A DNA stretch of 64,000 nucleotides from Podocnemis expansa (lineage: Eukaryota > Chordata > Testudines > Podocnemididae): positions 496,001-560,000 of the forward strand of contig ML682002.1 of NCBI GenBank assembly GCA_007922195.1. The letters run 5' to 3'. A program made the position numbers and the translations under genes. Numbering within the stretch: position 1 is the stretch's first letter; each line of letters begins with the position of its first letter. The notes under the pieces were generated by a model, which did not search any database, was not told the origin of the DNA, and saw only the letters and a program-made list of their open reading frames with translations. Of the stretch, positions 25,178-38,235 are shown in pieces.

Positions 25178-25360
25178 CAGTGGTTTTCAGACTTAGGGTT
25201 GGAACCCAGTACTGGGTCACAGAGCCTCAGGCACTGGCCATGGTGCACCCTTCTGCTGCTGCCAAAAGACTGGAATGCATTGTTCAAAGATGGAATTGTT
25301 GGGTTGCGATCATAAATGATTTTTTCCCCCAACTGCGGAAGAAAAGTTTAAAAACTGCTG
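25178..25360. mobile_element. hAT-type element, CAGTGGTTTTCAGAC family
   Basis: Ends CAGTGGTTTTCAGAC and GTTTAAAAACTGCTG; flanks ATATAAGT (25170-25177) and ATTTAAGT (25361-25368) are a 7/8 duplication. Shares its interior with 1533-1699. Confidence 0.82.
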
Positions 25361-26133
25361 ATTTAAGTGGTAGGTTGAGGTAAGTAGGGGAGTGTAATTG
25401 TTAGTATTGCTTTAGAGTTTAATATGTGCACATGATGGGTATTCAAATGGATATGCGCCTTGTGTTATTTGTACTTGCATTAGCTATAAACATGCAAAAT
25501 ACTATGAAAAGGTGCCAAAAACCCATAGTATTTTTTAAATGAATGCCACAAGATAGCTGCAAACTCAACCAGTGCTGGAATAGAAAGACCACTACCTTTT
25601 AACTGCAGCCAAATATCAATTTAAGACACTTTAATAAAGAATAGCAGAGTATGAAATGCATTTTAGGACACATCACTCAACAGCTTGTCTTGTTAAACAC
25701 TAGAATTTAAAACACACTAGAGTGTTATTTGGCACTATAGAGAAACCAGCAAAGACATTCCCTACCCACAAGGAATTTACAGTTTGAGACACATGAGATA
25801 GTGATGAAAGAAAATGCAAATGTGGGAGAGCTTTTGCTTTATTTTCCCTTATTTTACTGTTCAGTAATAATGTTGATTTGGAAGAAGCATTTGACTTTGA
25901 TTTCGCTAGAGCTATGGAAGAAAAACCATGACATACTGAAGCTCAAGGCCCAGGTCAACTGACTTTGGCTCCAAGACTCTCCCCCTTCATAGATTTTTGA
26001 AGCCTGGGATCCAGCCCAAGCTTACATGCCTACACAACTATTTTTAGCCCTGAAATCAGAGCCCTGTGAAAACAAGTCGGTTGACCCGGGAACCCAGACA
26101 CTGCAACATGGGTTTCCTCTTTACAGTCTAGAT

Positions 26134-26515
26134 TGGGGGTGCCCAACCTTTTTGGATGAGGGGCCACAATGCAATTTTTTTCTCACCTCAAGGGCTGATG
26201 AACAAATTTTAGCTAGATAAGCCATGAAAATCCCTTATTAATTAGGTTTAAACAGTCAAAAATAAGCACCAGCTTACAAATTCATTTTGGTTCTTTAAAT
26301 CTGTAAATGTTCTCTAAAAGCAAGGCTGGCCAGGAAGAAGTGACAGGTCAGGAGTGGCCATGCAGGATGGTGGGGGACAGTGTAGGAAGCAGGGCAGGGG
26401 TGGCAAGAAAGGGCAGTAGGTGTGCAGGTGGCAGGGGAGGAGGAGGAGGAGCAGCAGCATGCGGTGGCTCCATGGGCTGGATTCATGCCCCTGTGCTGCA
26501 GGTTGGGCAAGCCTA
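26134..26515. mobile_element. hAT-type element, TGCCCAACCT family
   Basis: Ends TGGGGGTGCCCAACCT and AGGTTGGGCAAGCCTA; perfect duplication GTCTAGAT at 26126-26133 and 26516-26523. The right half holds a GGA/GCA-rich tract near 26430-26460. Confidence 0.87.
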
Positions 26516-26535
26516 GTCTAGATGTACCTTTAGCG

Positions 26536-26717
26536 CGGGGGTCTCAAACTCAAATCACCATGAGGGCAACATGAGGACTAGTATGTTAGCCCAAAGGCTG
26601 CACCACTGAAACCTTTTCATATAAACAATACTGCAAATATCAGTAACAATCATGTCATTGCGGGCCACAGGAAATAGCTTTAGGGGCTGCATGCAGCCTG
26701 TGTGTTTGAGACCCCTG
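26536..26717. mobile_element. hAT-type MITE, GTCTCAAACTC family, copy 3
   Basis: Ends CGGGGGTCTCAAACTC and GTGTTTGAGACCCCTG; flanks CTTTAGCG (26528-26535) and CTTTAGAG (26718-26725) are a 7/8 duplication. Only 12 bp separate it from the preceding element's target duplication. Confidence 0.86.
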
Positions 26718-28771
26718 CTTTAGAGTGTTCATGGGGTTCTCTGAATTAGGAAATATTTAGGGAGGTATCTGAATGAAGCAAGAGTGGTTCTTAGTGATCA
26801 GAATAGAATTTTTTTCCCCATGTGTGGGAGTGGTAAACATGAAAATAGAAGGACACAATGATGGGGGGTTGGTACTACTGGTAGGCTGATCGAGACAAGG
26901 GGAAGATGAGGTTAGCACTTAGGCTAGGGCACATTTGGACAAGACCAAAGGTGAGGCTGAAAAGATGATTAGACTTCATGGATGGCAAGGGGGAGTGACA
27001 GGCTGGACTGGTAACATTCTTCTTCGCTCGTCAATCCTGACAGAGTGAGGGGCCAAAAAGAAAACAATGACAGTAATCAAGACAACTGACCAAGGCATGG
27101 ACAGGTGAGGATGACTAAAGCCACCTGCTAGATGGTTAGGATTACACTGGCCTTTTCCTGACAGGGGCAATTCAATTTCAATAGCTAATCTAGCACCAAA
27201 AAAAAAAAAAAAAAAGGCCAGAAAACACAACCAGGAAGGAACTATCCCATCTTCATACAGCCAGGTCTTTTGCAAGACTTGAGAAATATAAACCCAACTA
27301 AGCAAGTTCTTAATAATTGTGGTGGTTCCTCTTCTCCCAGATTAACTTCACAGTTATAAAAGGATTAATACAAGAATAAATTTTACCGGGACAAGAGATT
27401 AATATTTGTTTACGGGACCATGGGGGAAATTTCATGAGCAGTGGTTTCTTCTGCCCAAAAGATCCCATGTTATAAAGTGGTCTTCAAGAATCACTGATTT
27501 CATTTAAATGGATTTAAAAGTTGTTACAAGAGAGATTAAGTAATTCCTTTGCCTTACATTTTCCCCCACCATCAACCTGCCCCCCCACCCCACAGATGGC
27601 ATGTGGAAATCACAAGACAGGAACAAGTTGGTTGTTCTTTCTGGGGCTAACGAAAATGGTAAAAATTAGCAAGTTAGTTAGAAACATCAGAAAAACAAAG
27701 ACTGAGAGAAGTTACTAAGATGGTTTATTTTCAGAAGCAATTATTTGAAAGCACGTGTGCCCTTTAATATTGGGAACAGCCTTTTACTAGTGTCTGGGGT
27801 TCCAAGATCTCAGATTTCATGTATTTTCCATTTAACAAAATACTTTTTTTTTTTTTTTTTTTGTTAAGTTATACCAAATAAGTAGTAGGCCAACTTTCAA
27901 CGCTAGAACTTTTCCATTCAGTAATGCCAGCTATACTTTCGAAGGCAGAGTTTGATTTCAATTCTCCCCATCGTTCAAGCAGGCTAGGTAATAAAACAGC
28001 TAGCTTCTTTTCCTCAAGAGAAGAGAAACAGATGGCAGTGAAGATTTCTTGTAAGACTTATGTCATGAACAACCCCCCACTGGATATCTTAGAGGACATA
28101 ATCTGCAAAACACCTGAATCAAAAAACTAGACTATGCCTATACTTTGACATCCAAGCTCACCAAACTTTCCATCAGGTGTTTCTTGTAACACACCCACCA
28201 CCATAATACAGGGAGCGTCTGTATTTATCAAGGTTCAGATTTGGGGGAGGGAGGGGGGCAGACGGAGGACCAATAATGATACTAAATACGTGAAGAGATT
28301 TCAGGGTTTGTTCATAAGCATCTGTCACTCCAGACTTGGCCTGCAGTTCACTTATTGTCTACTCTGTCCACAGTATTTCAGCTTGACATGGCAGGAGGAA
28401 GTTGTGTGAAGTTATATTAGATTATCTACAGCCTAGTGAGAGATTATGTGGTGCTTGTTAAGGCTATGTTAAAAGAAAGATCCCCAAGATGAGAACAATT
28501 CTGAAGTCCCAGGGTACACATTCAGGAGGCTGGACTGCTTACGTAACAGCACTCCTCCAACCCTAGATTTATGCATACCAGTATTTTACCTTGACCTTTA
28601 GCCAAATAGTGACAGTTGTACACAAGCTGAGTTAATGTTTCAACAGGAATCTGAGCAATATTTTATAACATTTTCAACTGAAAGTTAATCTGTGCTAAAC
28701 CCTTCTCATATATACTTTGAAAATATTATCCTTCTAGAACTGTCTCAGTTTGTCATTTTATTAGGGTCGAG

Positions 28772-28811
28772 GTTTTCTTTAAAAATGCCAAGTTTTCTTT
28801 AAAAATGCCAA
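28772..28811. repeat. 20 bp direct tandem duplication
   Basis: GTTTTCTTTAAAAATGCCAA occurs twice in immediate succession without mismatch, so the duplication is recent. Confidence 0.9.
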
Positions 28812-31179
28812 GAAAGCCCCCCGCTTTCTGGTCAAGCATTTACCACCTAATCCTTTGTGTTGAGCAGGGTAACTCTCAGTGAAGGCCTATGGAGGTGGCT
28901 AGTGTCCATCAGCAGCAGGAAACTGGAAAGTTGAAGGAGGATTTCTCCAATGGCTAGTACTAGATGCTAAAGAAATACAAAATACTCACAGTGAAGCGTC
29001 TCAGGCGATTGACTGTAAAGCCTCATGCTTCAGAGCATATATTATGCTTTCTTTGCCAGACACTTCTTCATTAGTGAAGCTGTTAATAAAAGAAGAGCTG
29101 AGCGCAACACATCAAACCCATAGAGGTTGATTCAGGGGAGCCTAAGTTACCATTGTTTCCAGAAAATTCCAACATTTAACATTTTAAACATTTGGTCTCT
29201 AAGCAAAAAAGATGGGATGCAGAAATGGAGACTTCTATAAACATTCATAGAGAATGCTAACCATTCACATGGTTAGAACAACTATTAATCTCCTGGAATT
29301 AGGGTGACTCCAACCTTTTTTTTTAAGTAATGTTTTGCAGGCCAGCTATGGTCTGCTGAGGAACTGTCCTTTCTTTCTTGCTAGGCAGGATACTTTCTTA
29401 AATCGATGCCTTGTACAGCTGGCTTCCAAAAGGTTAGACCTTACCACAACCTGAAAACTTGCACTGCGTTCCTTAGAAGTCATTACAAAAAATAAAAATT
29501 TTCAATTTTCCCCAGTTGACATATTTGAGTGTTTGCAGTTCAAACATTGTCAAAGATTAAGGCAGAAAAGAGAAACTGCAATTATATTTATTAGCCAAGT
29601 TAATTATTCAAACTGAATATTTTAAAGATATAATCTACAACATTACACAAGTAAGGATATTTGATAGCCTAGTGCTCCTTTGTAAAAGGAAGTCATAGAA
29701 TATCTATTGTTTCACTCCATTTAAGAGGAAAAGTGTAGCGATAATCCTGACTTCCTTCCATAGTTCTGAGTATTTAAACTCAAGACCGTCAGTGAAGTAC
29801 AAGAGAACTGACTATAGACTGTTTAGTTTAAAGGATTCACTGTACCAAAAGCTTCCTTGAAAATGTGCTAGAGCTCCTGAATATTGATCTACAGGATCTG
29901 CTGATGATAGCACAAGTTTAGTTCCTTTTGTGTAGCTGGTAGAGCAGCAATTACAATTTTACCCGCAGTTGACAGAGCAAGATGGCTACAATCGGGACTG
30001 TTAGAATTTATTGCAGTGATGCCTCCCTCATGTTTATGAATTGCGCAGTAGGTAGTAATACATTTGATGGCCTGTTGTGGGGAGCCACATCCACATGCCA
30101 GGAATTCCTTGATTTTCTATTTGTGCATTAAATGTCCAAAACTACCCTGGTTGGTTCAGAGTTGACCAAGGACCCTCTGGGAGGTTGAACCCAGGAATCA
30201 TCTGTACAGGATCAGGCACAAGGGGCTCATTTTTACAACTCTTGTTTAGCCCAATCTGCTTTCCAAGCCTCCTTCTGTTCACAGCCTGATTACATAAGGC
30301 TAAGCAAGTATTCCCAGAAAAGCTTGCAAGACTCATGGCATTGTGGAGGAGTGTTTTTGGGGTCTTGCTGGACAGAGAAACATTCTCCTGGAGTCAGAGG
30401 TTTGTGGACCACAACAGAAGTTCGCTGTGGACCAACATTAGAATGGGTAGCAATGGTATTGCATTGATTTAGGAGTTCCACTGAAGCACCACATCACTGT
30501 ATTCAGCTGGGTGTCCAGTACTCCGTGGCTATATCCGGTCGGTACCACTGCACAACATTCAGCTACAAGTGACACTGCAGATGTTAGCAACACTGAGGCA
30601 CCCCAGGGTGCACCTGCTCATTTCTGAGTTGACTCCTCTTTTTGTTTTTACAGCTACCCCCTGAGGGGGGTCATGTATGGTAGGAGTGGTTAAGTTTCAC
30701 TCTGAACCATGAGGTGGAATCATTCCACACAGTTTTTTTCCCCCCAAAGCTGCTTTGTGTGTTTTAGGTGTGCTTGCTATTGCTTCTCCAGGATTTGGTT
30801 GGAAACTTCATTTCTATAAATTATTATTCCATAATTCAGAAGTCCTCACTATGTACCATCTCAGTGTCAGAGAAGTTTGGTGCTTGGATTGGCATGGCAA
30901 GATCACCTGCATATCCGAATGTCTTATTAAACTGGAGACATCTCACTTTTTGGAAATATAAAAAATGACTGGATTGGCCAGAGCTTGTAAATTAGGGTAA
31001 CTAGTGCTTACAACATTTATTAGCGTCCCTAACTTTCACTGTTGTCTGAGTTCACCACTGAATTCAAGTCAGTCTTAAAAGTTGTAATTTATAGCCCTTA
31101 CAGCTTACTGTTCACAACAGCCAAGGTGGCTTTAAAGACAATCTTTTATAAAAGAAGAGACCATATCCTCAAGACAACT

Positions 31180-31345
31180 TCCTCTTTGAGTGCTGCTTGG
31201 ATGCATTCAGTAATAGGTATCTCCGTGCCGGATTGGTCGGAAAAAACTTGTCCTAGCCTGTCAGAAGAGGGGAGGCGGCCACCACCCCTCACGCCTCCCA
31301 TGACTATATATATGGCCGCCTCCCCACCCCCTCCTCAGTTTCACT
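31180..31345 (+). repeat. DIRS left terminal inverted repeat
   Basis: TTGGTCGGAAAAAACTTGTC and CTAGCCTGTCAGAAGAGGGG recur inverted at about 35980-36015, followed inward by GGCGGCCACC, TATATA and CCCCCTCCTCAG in both copies. Its first 40 bp also match, inverted, 35760-35803. Confidence 0.85.
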
Positions 31346-31499
31346 TCTTCTGCCTTACGCTTCGGATCTGGAACGTCCACTCCTTGCGAATCGCAAGCAG
31401 CCTGTCTCTTTGCCTTGGATTCACTGTCTGGCAGAGCACATCTCCTTGTGGATTTAATTCCACCGCAAGAGCGCAACACCGGACTGGACCATCACCGGG

Positions 31500-32040
31500 G
31501 TTTAAACCCTGTGCCGAGTGCAGCAAGGCCTTCCCCCGAGACGACCCCCGTGGGAAGTGCCTCAGGTGCCTGGGCAAAGACCACATGGTCTCGGCGTGTT
31601 CCATTTGTCTCTCCTTTAAACCACAAATGATTAAGGAGAGGGAACAGGGATGCCGCGCCCTAGCCTCAGAGGAGGCTCAGCACCCTTCACCGGAGGCTTC
31701 AAGTGACAGCCCGGCACTGAGACCCAGCTCGGCCCCGGACCCTACGCGGCACCGTGCCACCGGTGGCCACCGCTGCACCACCTCAGTGCCGACTCCGGCA
31801 CCACAGCACCTACTCAGCGCCTCGGCACCGATCAAGGTCACCCTCATCCAGGCCGGCACCATTGGCACCGGGCTCGCCTCCGTACTGCACCACATCATCT
31901 CCGGTGCCGACTGCACGGTACAGCCCGGCCTCACTGGTGCCGACATCACCTCAACACCGGTTGACTCCACCCTCAGCACCACAGAGCCTGGTACCAAGAG
32001 AACGGGAACCCTCCCACCCGAGCGCTCCTCCCTCCCCTAG
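31500..32040 (+). pseudogene. DIRS Gag, cysteine-rich N-terminal part
   Basis: The frame contains FKPCAECSKAFPRDDPRGKC, then LRCLGKDHMVSACSIC, a CxxC...CxxC...H...CxxC arrangement characteristic of vertebrate DIRS Gag proteins, followed by Ser/Pro/Thr-rich sequence. The frame is open from the element's left repeat (31042), which is chance. It is shifted relative to the next Gag segment, so the gene is broken between 32040 and 32597. Confidence 0.65.
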
Positions 32041-32596
32041 CAAGGACTTGCCCACGACTCACGCGGAGTTGCTTCTCCTCCCGTCCACCCCAGAAGCGGT
32101 GGAGGCAGTATGAACCCTGCTGCTCCTCCCGACTCCCCCTGCCCCACTCCCAAACAGAAGGGGCAAACCGGCCTTCATTTCAAAGGTCTGGGTTCATCCA
32201 GGATGCTCACCTTCACCATCCAGCCCCCCGTCTTCCACCCCACCAAGGGCTGGCATCACTACTGACGGCACCAGGCCAGGAATCCTGATCCCCGTTCCGC
32301 ACCTCCAGCGTGGAAGAGGGACCTTCTGAGGCTCCAAACGGCCCTGGCGCTGCACATCAGCTCCGTCACCCTTTCGGTTTCGGCCGCAAGAGTGGTCCCC
32401 TGAGGGCATTTCCTCCCCTCTGCGGCCTGGCACCGGAGTCCTTTATGGGCAACCTCTCGGTGCACTTTGATCTACTGCGCCGGGCCACGGCCCACTTAGG
32501 TATGGAGGTGGGACCCCTGAATCTCCCCCTTCCCCCACACCGTCTGGACTGGCATTCACCTCCACGGCACCTTTAGCAATCCCACCCCACCTGAGC

Positions 32597-33160
32597 ATGC
32601 GGGATATTGCATGCTCCTGGTGGCAGAGTCCAAGCTCCATCCCCCTGGTTTCGGATACGGCGAGCATGAAGCATTGGGTATGCGAATCGGACTACACCTC
32701 GCTTGCTGGCCACCCAGTCCCCCCTATGGACCCCCTCCCTCCCTCCAGGGAGGCCAGGGAACTGGATTTGTTAGGCTGCAAGGTGTACTCCTCATTGGCC
32801 TTTCACCTGCAGGTGGCAAACAACCAGGCTATAACCAGTCAGTACTTGCTGGATGTCTGGGAGTCCCTAGAGAGATGTAGAAATATGCTTCCGCCCGAGG
32901 CCAGGGATGAGTATGATGCCTTCTTGGAGGAAGGCAACATAATCTCTCAAGATCTCCTTCTTTCAGCCTGCGATGCAGTGTACACTGCAGCTCGTACGAT
33001 GGCCTTGGCAGTTACCCTCCACAGGGTAGCATGGCTCAGGGAGGCTAGAGTGCTTCCTAATGCTGAGCAGGTGGTCCTTGACCTGCCCCTTGAGGGCAAT
33101 GTCCTGTTTCCCCTGGAAACCCTCTCCATGGTGGGTACGGCCCAGGATCCTCAGGGATAG
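32597..33160 (+). pseudogene. DIRS Gag, LAP2-alpha-like domain
   Basis: 187 codons are open. The block ELDLLGCKVYSSLAFHLQVA, then WESLERCRNMLPPEARDEY and DLLLSACDAVYTAARTMA, is of the type shared by vertebrate DIRS Gag and the alpha-specific domain of lamina-associated polypeptide 2, which is thought to have been domesticated from such an element. Helical, no catalytic residues expected. It lies in a different frame from the cysteine-rich part. Confidence 0.72.
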
Positions 33161-34698
33161 GTCAAGTATTTCGGCCTCCTCACTCCTGGACCCAACCGCG
33201 CGACTTAGCATCCCAACTCCCTGGGCGGGACAACCCCATTTTTCCTTGCCACCTCACTCACCGTGGAAAGAGGGCCTTCGGTCACCCCTCCCCAGGGAGG
33301 GGCCCCTCTGACCACTACCTTCTTTACCCTTGGGGTGCAGGAGGCCCCTGAGGCGTCATTGTCACAGACAGGCACCTCCCCTGCCTCCATAGGGAAGATA
33401 GGTCCGATGGGAACCATCCCAATCCTTCCCCATTCTCTCCCTCCCTTGATTGTGGGACCAACGATTCAATGAGGACGCTGGGGGCTGACAATATAATGAT
33501 GCCCACCTATGGCGCCGGTATCCCAATACCGTAGCCACCACCACCATTCCCCCCCACCCCCACTTCTTAAGCAGTGACTTCCCTGAGGACGAAAATTGCC
33601 CCTCTCCTATTCTTAACAGCCTGCCTTCCCGAATACTCCCCACCCTAACCCCTTGTCGAGGGATGGAGATGCATCTCGCTGTAGCCCAGCTACAGCAGGG
33701 ATCCAAGACGTGCACATCTGAAGCCTACTTGCAACAAGACTGTGCCTGTGGCCATGACGTGTGTCCCAGGTAGGCCCCTCATTCCGGGTTAGGGGAAGAG
33801 GAGGGAATGTCCTGGGTCACACCACCGTCTTCTGCACTGTGACCCACCCCACCCCCTTTTGACAACACTTTCCTCTGCGCACTAAAGGGACACACCTGTA
33901 CAGTAATTCAGCTACCTGGATAGCTACTTCAAGGGGAAGGGACCTCTACCGCATTTTACCCCTGCACGGGCCCTAAGTACAGCCCACTCCCCTTCCCACC
34001 CTCATACGGTTCCTCGTCTCTGCCCTATGGTCATCTAGTGGGATCCAGGGACCACTTCGGGAACCCTCACCTTGGTCTACTGCCTCTGAGGTAGCTCACG
34101 ATTCCCCAGCCTCACCAAAGTACCGCCAGGGTCACCTGTTTTAAACCCTGAAGGGGAATACCTTGCTGTGCATCATAGGTTGGGAAACTGCAAAAGGTCT
34201 ATCCCTTTGAGCGCCCTCCCATGTGGCTCCCACCTTGGTATCCACTGCCCCCTGGACAATTGTCTACAGCAGACAGAAGGTTCCCTGCTTTCAGGGCACT
34301 GGCGTCATCCCTTGACCCATGGTCTTATTCCCTAGCATGGACCCTCCCCTTTCCCGCCCTGCCCCCCCCCCCGGGACCATCCCACTACACCGCACGTAGC
34401 CCCTGGGTGCTACAGCGTTTCTCCCCGTGCGCGCTGGTGATGTCTGGCAGTTCTGCGGTTGCCCCTTTTCCCCCTCTTAAGGGCCCGCTTACACCCACTG
34501 CCATTACAATGGCATGACACACAGAGAACCCAGTCTATACAACATGTAACAGTTTGGGGCTGTACCCCCTTTATTCACCCTTTGGCTCTCCCCAGGGAGA
34601 AAACTTCATTGGCTTCTCTGATACCAAGGTGACCTTCAGACGTGGCAGCTACCACCTTGTTACAGCCCATTCTCTAGCTTAAGAGCGACCCTTCCTTG

Positions 34699-34788
34699 GC
34701 AGCGGAGTTCTTCACTATCCGTGCATTGAAGAGTTTTCTGCCCTGGCGTGGCAAAGTGGTAGCGTTGCCCCTCAGGAATATACCTTAG
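34699..34788 (+). pseudogene. DIRS RNase H remnant
   Basis: A short frame reads AAEFFTIRALKSFLPWRGKV then VALP before a stop at 34786-34788. It resembles the E..AIR.AL..FLP...GK.V segment of DIRS RNase H. It lies downstream of Gag in the same strand, as expected. Too short to be sure. Confidence 0.4.
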
Positions 34789-35759
34789 GTACCAAGTCCG
34801 CGGTCTTTCATGGCCCTCTTTCTATTTCTCGGTCACCAAGGGGCTGTCTAGATGATAGAGTTCTCTGCTGTCCTTTTTCCTTCCCCTCACACCTCGGTGA
34901 GAGCTTCGAGGGGCAAAACCTTGCAAGCTTAAATCAATGGGACCCCTACCTTACATTCTAGCTTCATGCAACCCTTAGTAGGCCGTTTTTGCCAACATTG
35001 CTTCAGACCACCATGCAGTCAGCACCTTTCTGGGGTCTCTCTCCTGCGAGAGCTGGTCGTGGTACCAGCTTAACTGAAGTCCATGCTCCTGTGCTACCAG
35101 GTCATGAAGTAGGATGCCGTAGGCCTGTCCTGCTTGGTTCGACTACATACGTCGCAGCTAGCGTCCCATGGTCTTCTCAGTTGCCTTCAAGCCCACCTCG
35201 CAACTTTGTACTATTTTTTCCTCTTCTTAACTAGACGGCTTGCTTGGCCGCATCCTAGATAAGGGACATTGCCATCCCCTTACTTCTCCTTGCATACTCA
35301 GAAGTTGCCAGATCAGTCCATGACTACGTGGCTCCTGCAAAAGCCTTCGGGTACTCTTTGTTCTCACGCAAGATGCGGCTATATGGCTCGTCTCATCAGC
35401 CAGTTTCAGTGTTCTCCTTTGAGGCCACGTGACACGGCCTAGGCCAGACATTGTAGTCTGTTGATTACATTCTACATTTTCCTCCTGGGGGGGCGCCCAC
35501 GTAACTTGTTTTCTTAGGTTGCGCACCTTCTCTTCAGCTCCAGTGACTTTGCTGACCTGCGAATGCGCTCTACCTTGGCAGCTTTGGTTTTGCCCTGTTC
35601 TGGTTGACCCTCAGCCCCTGCTTCTTCCGGGCTGCCTAGGTCCGTTCGCCTCTTGTCTTTGGCAAATGTCTTGCTGCAGGGTCTCTACCTTACAGGGCTT
35701 GTTGCTGTGCTGTAGGTGAAAGTACCAACTCCACTCGCTGTCCTTCAGCATGGCTAGTA

Positions 35760-36105
35760 GTCACCTATTACTGAATGCATCTGAGCAGCGCTCGAAGAGG
35801 AACAGTGGGTTACTCTCCAGTAACCGTCCTTCTTCGAGATGGGCTGCTCGGATCCATTTAGGTCCCTCCCTCCACCCCCACTTCTGGAGTTGGCGACTCT
35901 AAGGAACTGAGGAGGGGGCAGGGAGGCGGCTGTATATACAGCCACTGGTGGCATGAGGGGCGGTGGCCGCCTCCCATCTTCTGACAGGCTAGGACAAGTT
36001 TTTTCTGACCAATACGGCATGGAGACATCTATTACTGAATGGATCCAAGCAGCCCATCTCAAAGGAGGATGGTTACTGGAGAGTAACCCACCGTTGCATC
36101 AGTAA
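35760..36105 (+). repeat. DIRS internal complementary region and right terminal repeat
   Basis: 35760-35803 is the inverted counterpart of the extreme left end. Next, GGGTTACTCTCCAGTAACCG, CTTCGAGATGGGCTGCT and GGATCCA near 35808-35856 are answered by GGATCCAAGCAGCCCATCTC and GGTTACTGGAGAGTAACCC near 36040-36090, so the right end is itself a palindrome of about 280 bp. The fragment at 4943-5290 has the same organisation. Confidence 0.8.
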
Positions 36106-37732
36106 GTATGAACAGATTTATTTTAACTATTCTGCCCCCACCCCAGTGTGTGGGAAGTTATTGCTGGTTTAGGGTTGCATATTAAAGAGAGATCACTCCT
36201 TCTGAACATCACTTAGGATCTCATTTGAGTGGCACTGCTCCATAAAAACCATCAGAAAAAAAAGTGACTAACTAGTAGCCCAGCTTTGCAGTTTAAAAAT
36301 CTAGTAACGTTCAATCTGGCTGATACAAAACAGGTTAAAATTCTGTCCCACTTGTTTCTTAACAAGGCATATGAAAAAGTCACTGGTAACAGGGTACAAT
36401 AAGAACTGCATTTACTATGCTCTGTATTAAATATCAAGTACCAATATTTAATCTGTAATCCCCAGGCAACAAAAAAATAAGGGTTTTTTTTTGTTTGTTT
36501 GTTTTGACTATAACATGGACTAGAGGATCCTAAACCTTTGACACTAAGCCATTAATAATATTTCTACACAAGGTGATTTATAGTAAATAGTTGATTGCAT
36601 TTTTATTCAGGAAAAGTGTCAAGGAAAATGAGTGTTTGGCATCAATTTTATTTCATGGACAACTGCAGTGCGTAAAAAACACTGCAGGACCAGGACTGAC
36701 CCAATTTCAAAATAGCAGTCTAAGTAATGGAGTCCAAAAAGTAAGATTAAAATCATGTTTTGCTCTTCTATAGTGCATTCAGAAGTTGGTTTTATGAAAA
36801 ATGATTCTTTAACAAACACCAGAAATCCCATTTGATAGGATACTTATCTATTCATATCAGTTTGCAGAATGTTTGATTTTCCCCTCCCCTCCCACAAAGA
36901 GGGACACCGAACATTGTCGCCTCCAGAAGTTTTCAGCTACTAATCTAGGGGTAGTTTTTTATATCCTCTCCACACATACAGTTCTTTAGGTCACCAAATT
37001 TAAATGTCTCCTAAAAGCCTCTCAGCATTACACCTTGAAGTGTCAAGGCCACAGCTACGCTGATGGTGGCAAATCCACCACCATTAGATCAGTCTTTCCA
37101 GACTGACTTGGAGGTCAGTTAATTTTTTAAAAAAAATTAAGAACACCCCCCTCATTCCTCAAGTGGCACAGCCCTGCCTAGAGGGGAACATTTCTTGTCT
37201 GTGCAATGAAGGAATCCTACTAAAAGTGAGCGTGGAAGCAGATGGGTGTTACACGTCACTCTGTAGCTTGCATATCTCCCATTGACTGCCACTGTAGACG
37301 TTGCCTTTGTCATTCACAAGGCTGGCCTTTAGTTGGCTCAGTCCCAGCTGGCCTTTGATTGGCTTATTCCCACATGAGCCCCAGCCACTTTTTCCTTTGT
37401 GACTGGTGCAATGTGCAGTCAAATTAGCCTGCTAACTGAACAGCTGGGATGGGTGGTGGCAAATGCGGTGGCTCTCCAGAGCTGCCCTAGCCTGCTGTGA
37501 CTGAGACTGATTGGCAGGTAGACCACAACAGAGCTGAGCGGGGATAGGCTGGAGTGCTTCCTTTGGTCCCCTGTGCTGTGACTGGCATCATCTGAGTGAG
37601 TCAGAAGGATGCCTGACTCTACTGTGCCGGTAGTCTGTCTTTCCAGGCACAGCCCAGGCAGCAGCTCTGCAGGCTGGATCAATGCCCTTGGCAGGCTGGA
37701 TTCAGCCCCCATGGGCTATAAGTGTGACACCC

Positions 37733-37842
37733 CTGATTTAGAGCCCTTTCCAACATGGATCACTGCCTGGCAGCAGCTGGGGCCAGATCTATTCATGGAC
37801 CCTCTTGCAATAGCACTGTGGACCCCAGGCTGGGAACCACTG
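37733..37842. mobile_element. hAT-type right-end fragments
   Basis: GTGTGACACCCCTG ends at 37734 and GGCTGGGAACCACTG ends at 37842; each looks like the right terminus of a hAT element, but neither left end nor target duplication is found. Confidence 0.4.
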
Positions 37843-38235
37843 CTCTAACAGAAGAAAGGGAAGTTTCTATTCATTCTGGATCTTCCTTGCTATGCAGGAG
37901 CTAGAGCCTTCAGCATCATGGTACAGGTCAGCACATTTTAAATACTGACACAAAAGGCTATTAGGTGAGAACCTGAGTTCAGAATCTAAAAAGACTGTCC
38001 AAAGATGGGGTGGTCAGACAGCAGTTAAATTTCTACTGTTTAGTGTATGTTCTGAAAATAACCCGGATGAAGGTGGATTCAGAGGAGAGATACAAGCTTG
38101 CAAAGTCTGAAGGCACAAGGAAGCAAAGATGAGATTCAAGTATCAAGAGATGTGCAAGTTAGGCAATTCCCAAGATAGACCTAGCCTTGCTAGCCAAAAT
38201 AGCAGGAAGTGACTGGTCTGGTGTGTCTAAGACAA

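Larger units (their letters stand above)
31180..36105 (+). mobile_element. DIRS-family retroelement, end to end but decayed
   Basis: A 4.9 kb unit is defined by a left terminal repeat (31180 to about 31345), an inverted copy of it on the right (about 35895-36070), an internal complementary region (35760-35803) and Gag-like coding remnants between. DIRS elements replicate through a circular intermediate inserted by a tyrosine recombinase and make no target duplication, and none is seen. Coding order fits: Gag zinc-knuckle-like part, LAP2-alpha-like part, an RNase H remnant. I could not find a reverse-transcriptase active site or a recombinase in 33200-35750, which is shorter than a full pol region, so the copy is internally deleted or very diverged. 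The GC-rich, CpG-bearing DNA contrasts with the AT-rich intron around it. Confidence 0.8.

Noticed and set aside
31042..31499. N-terminal part of the 332-codon frame as a host protein
   Set aside because: The first 150 codons translate flanking intron and the DIRS terminal repeat; the same peptide appears from the inverted copy at 35754-36062.
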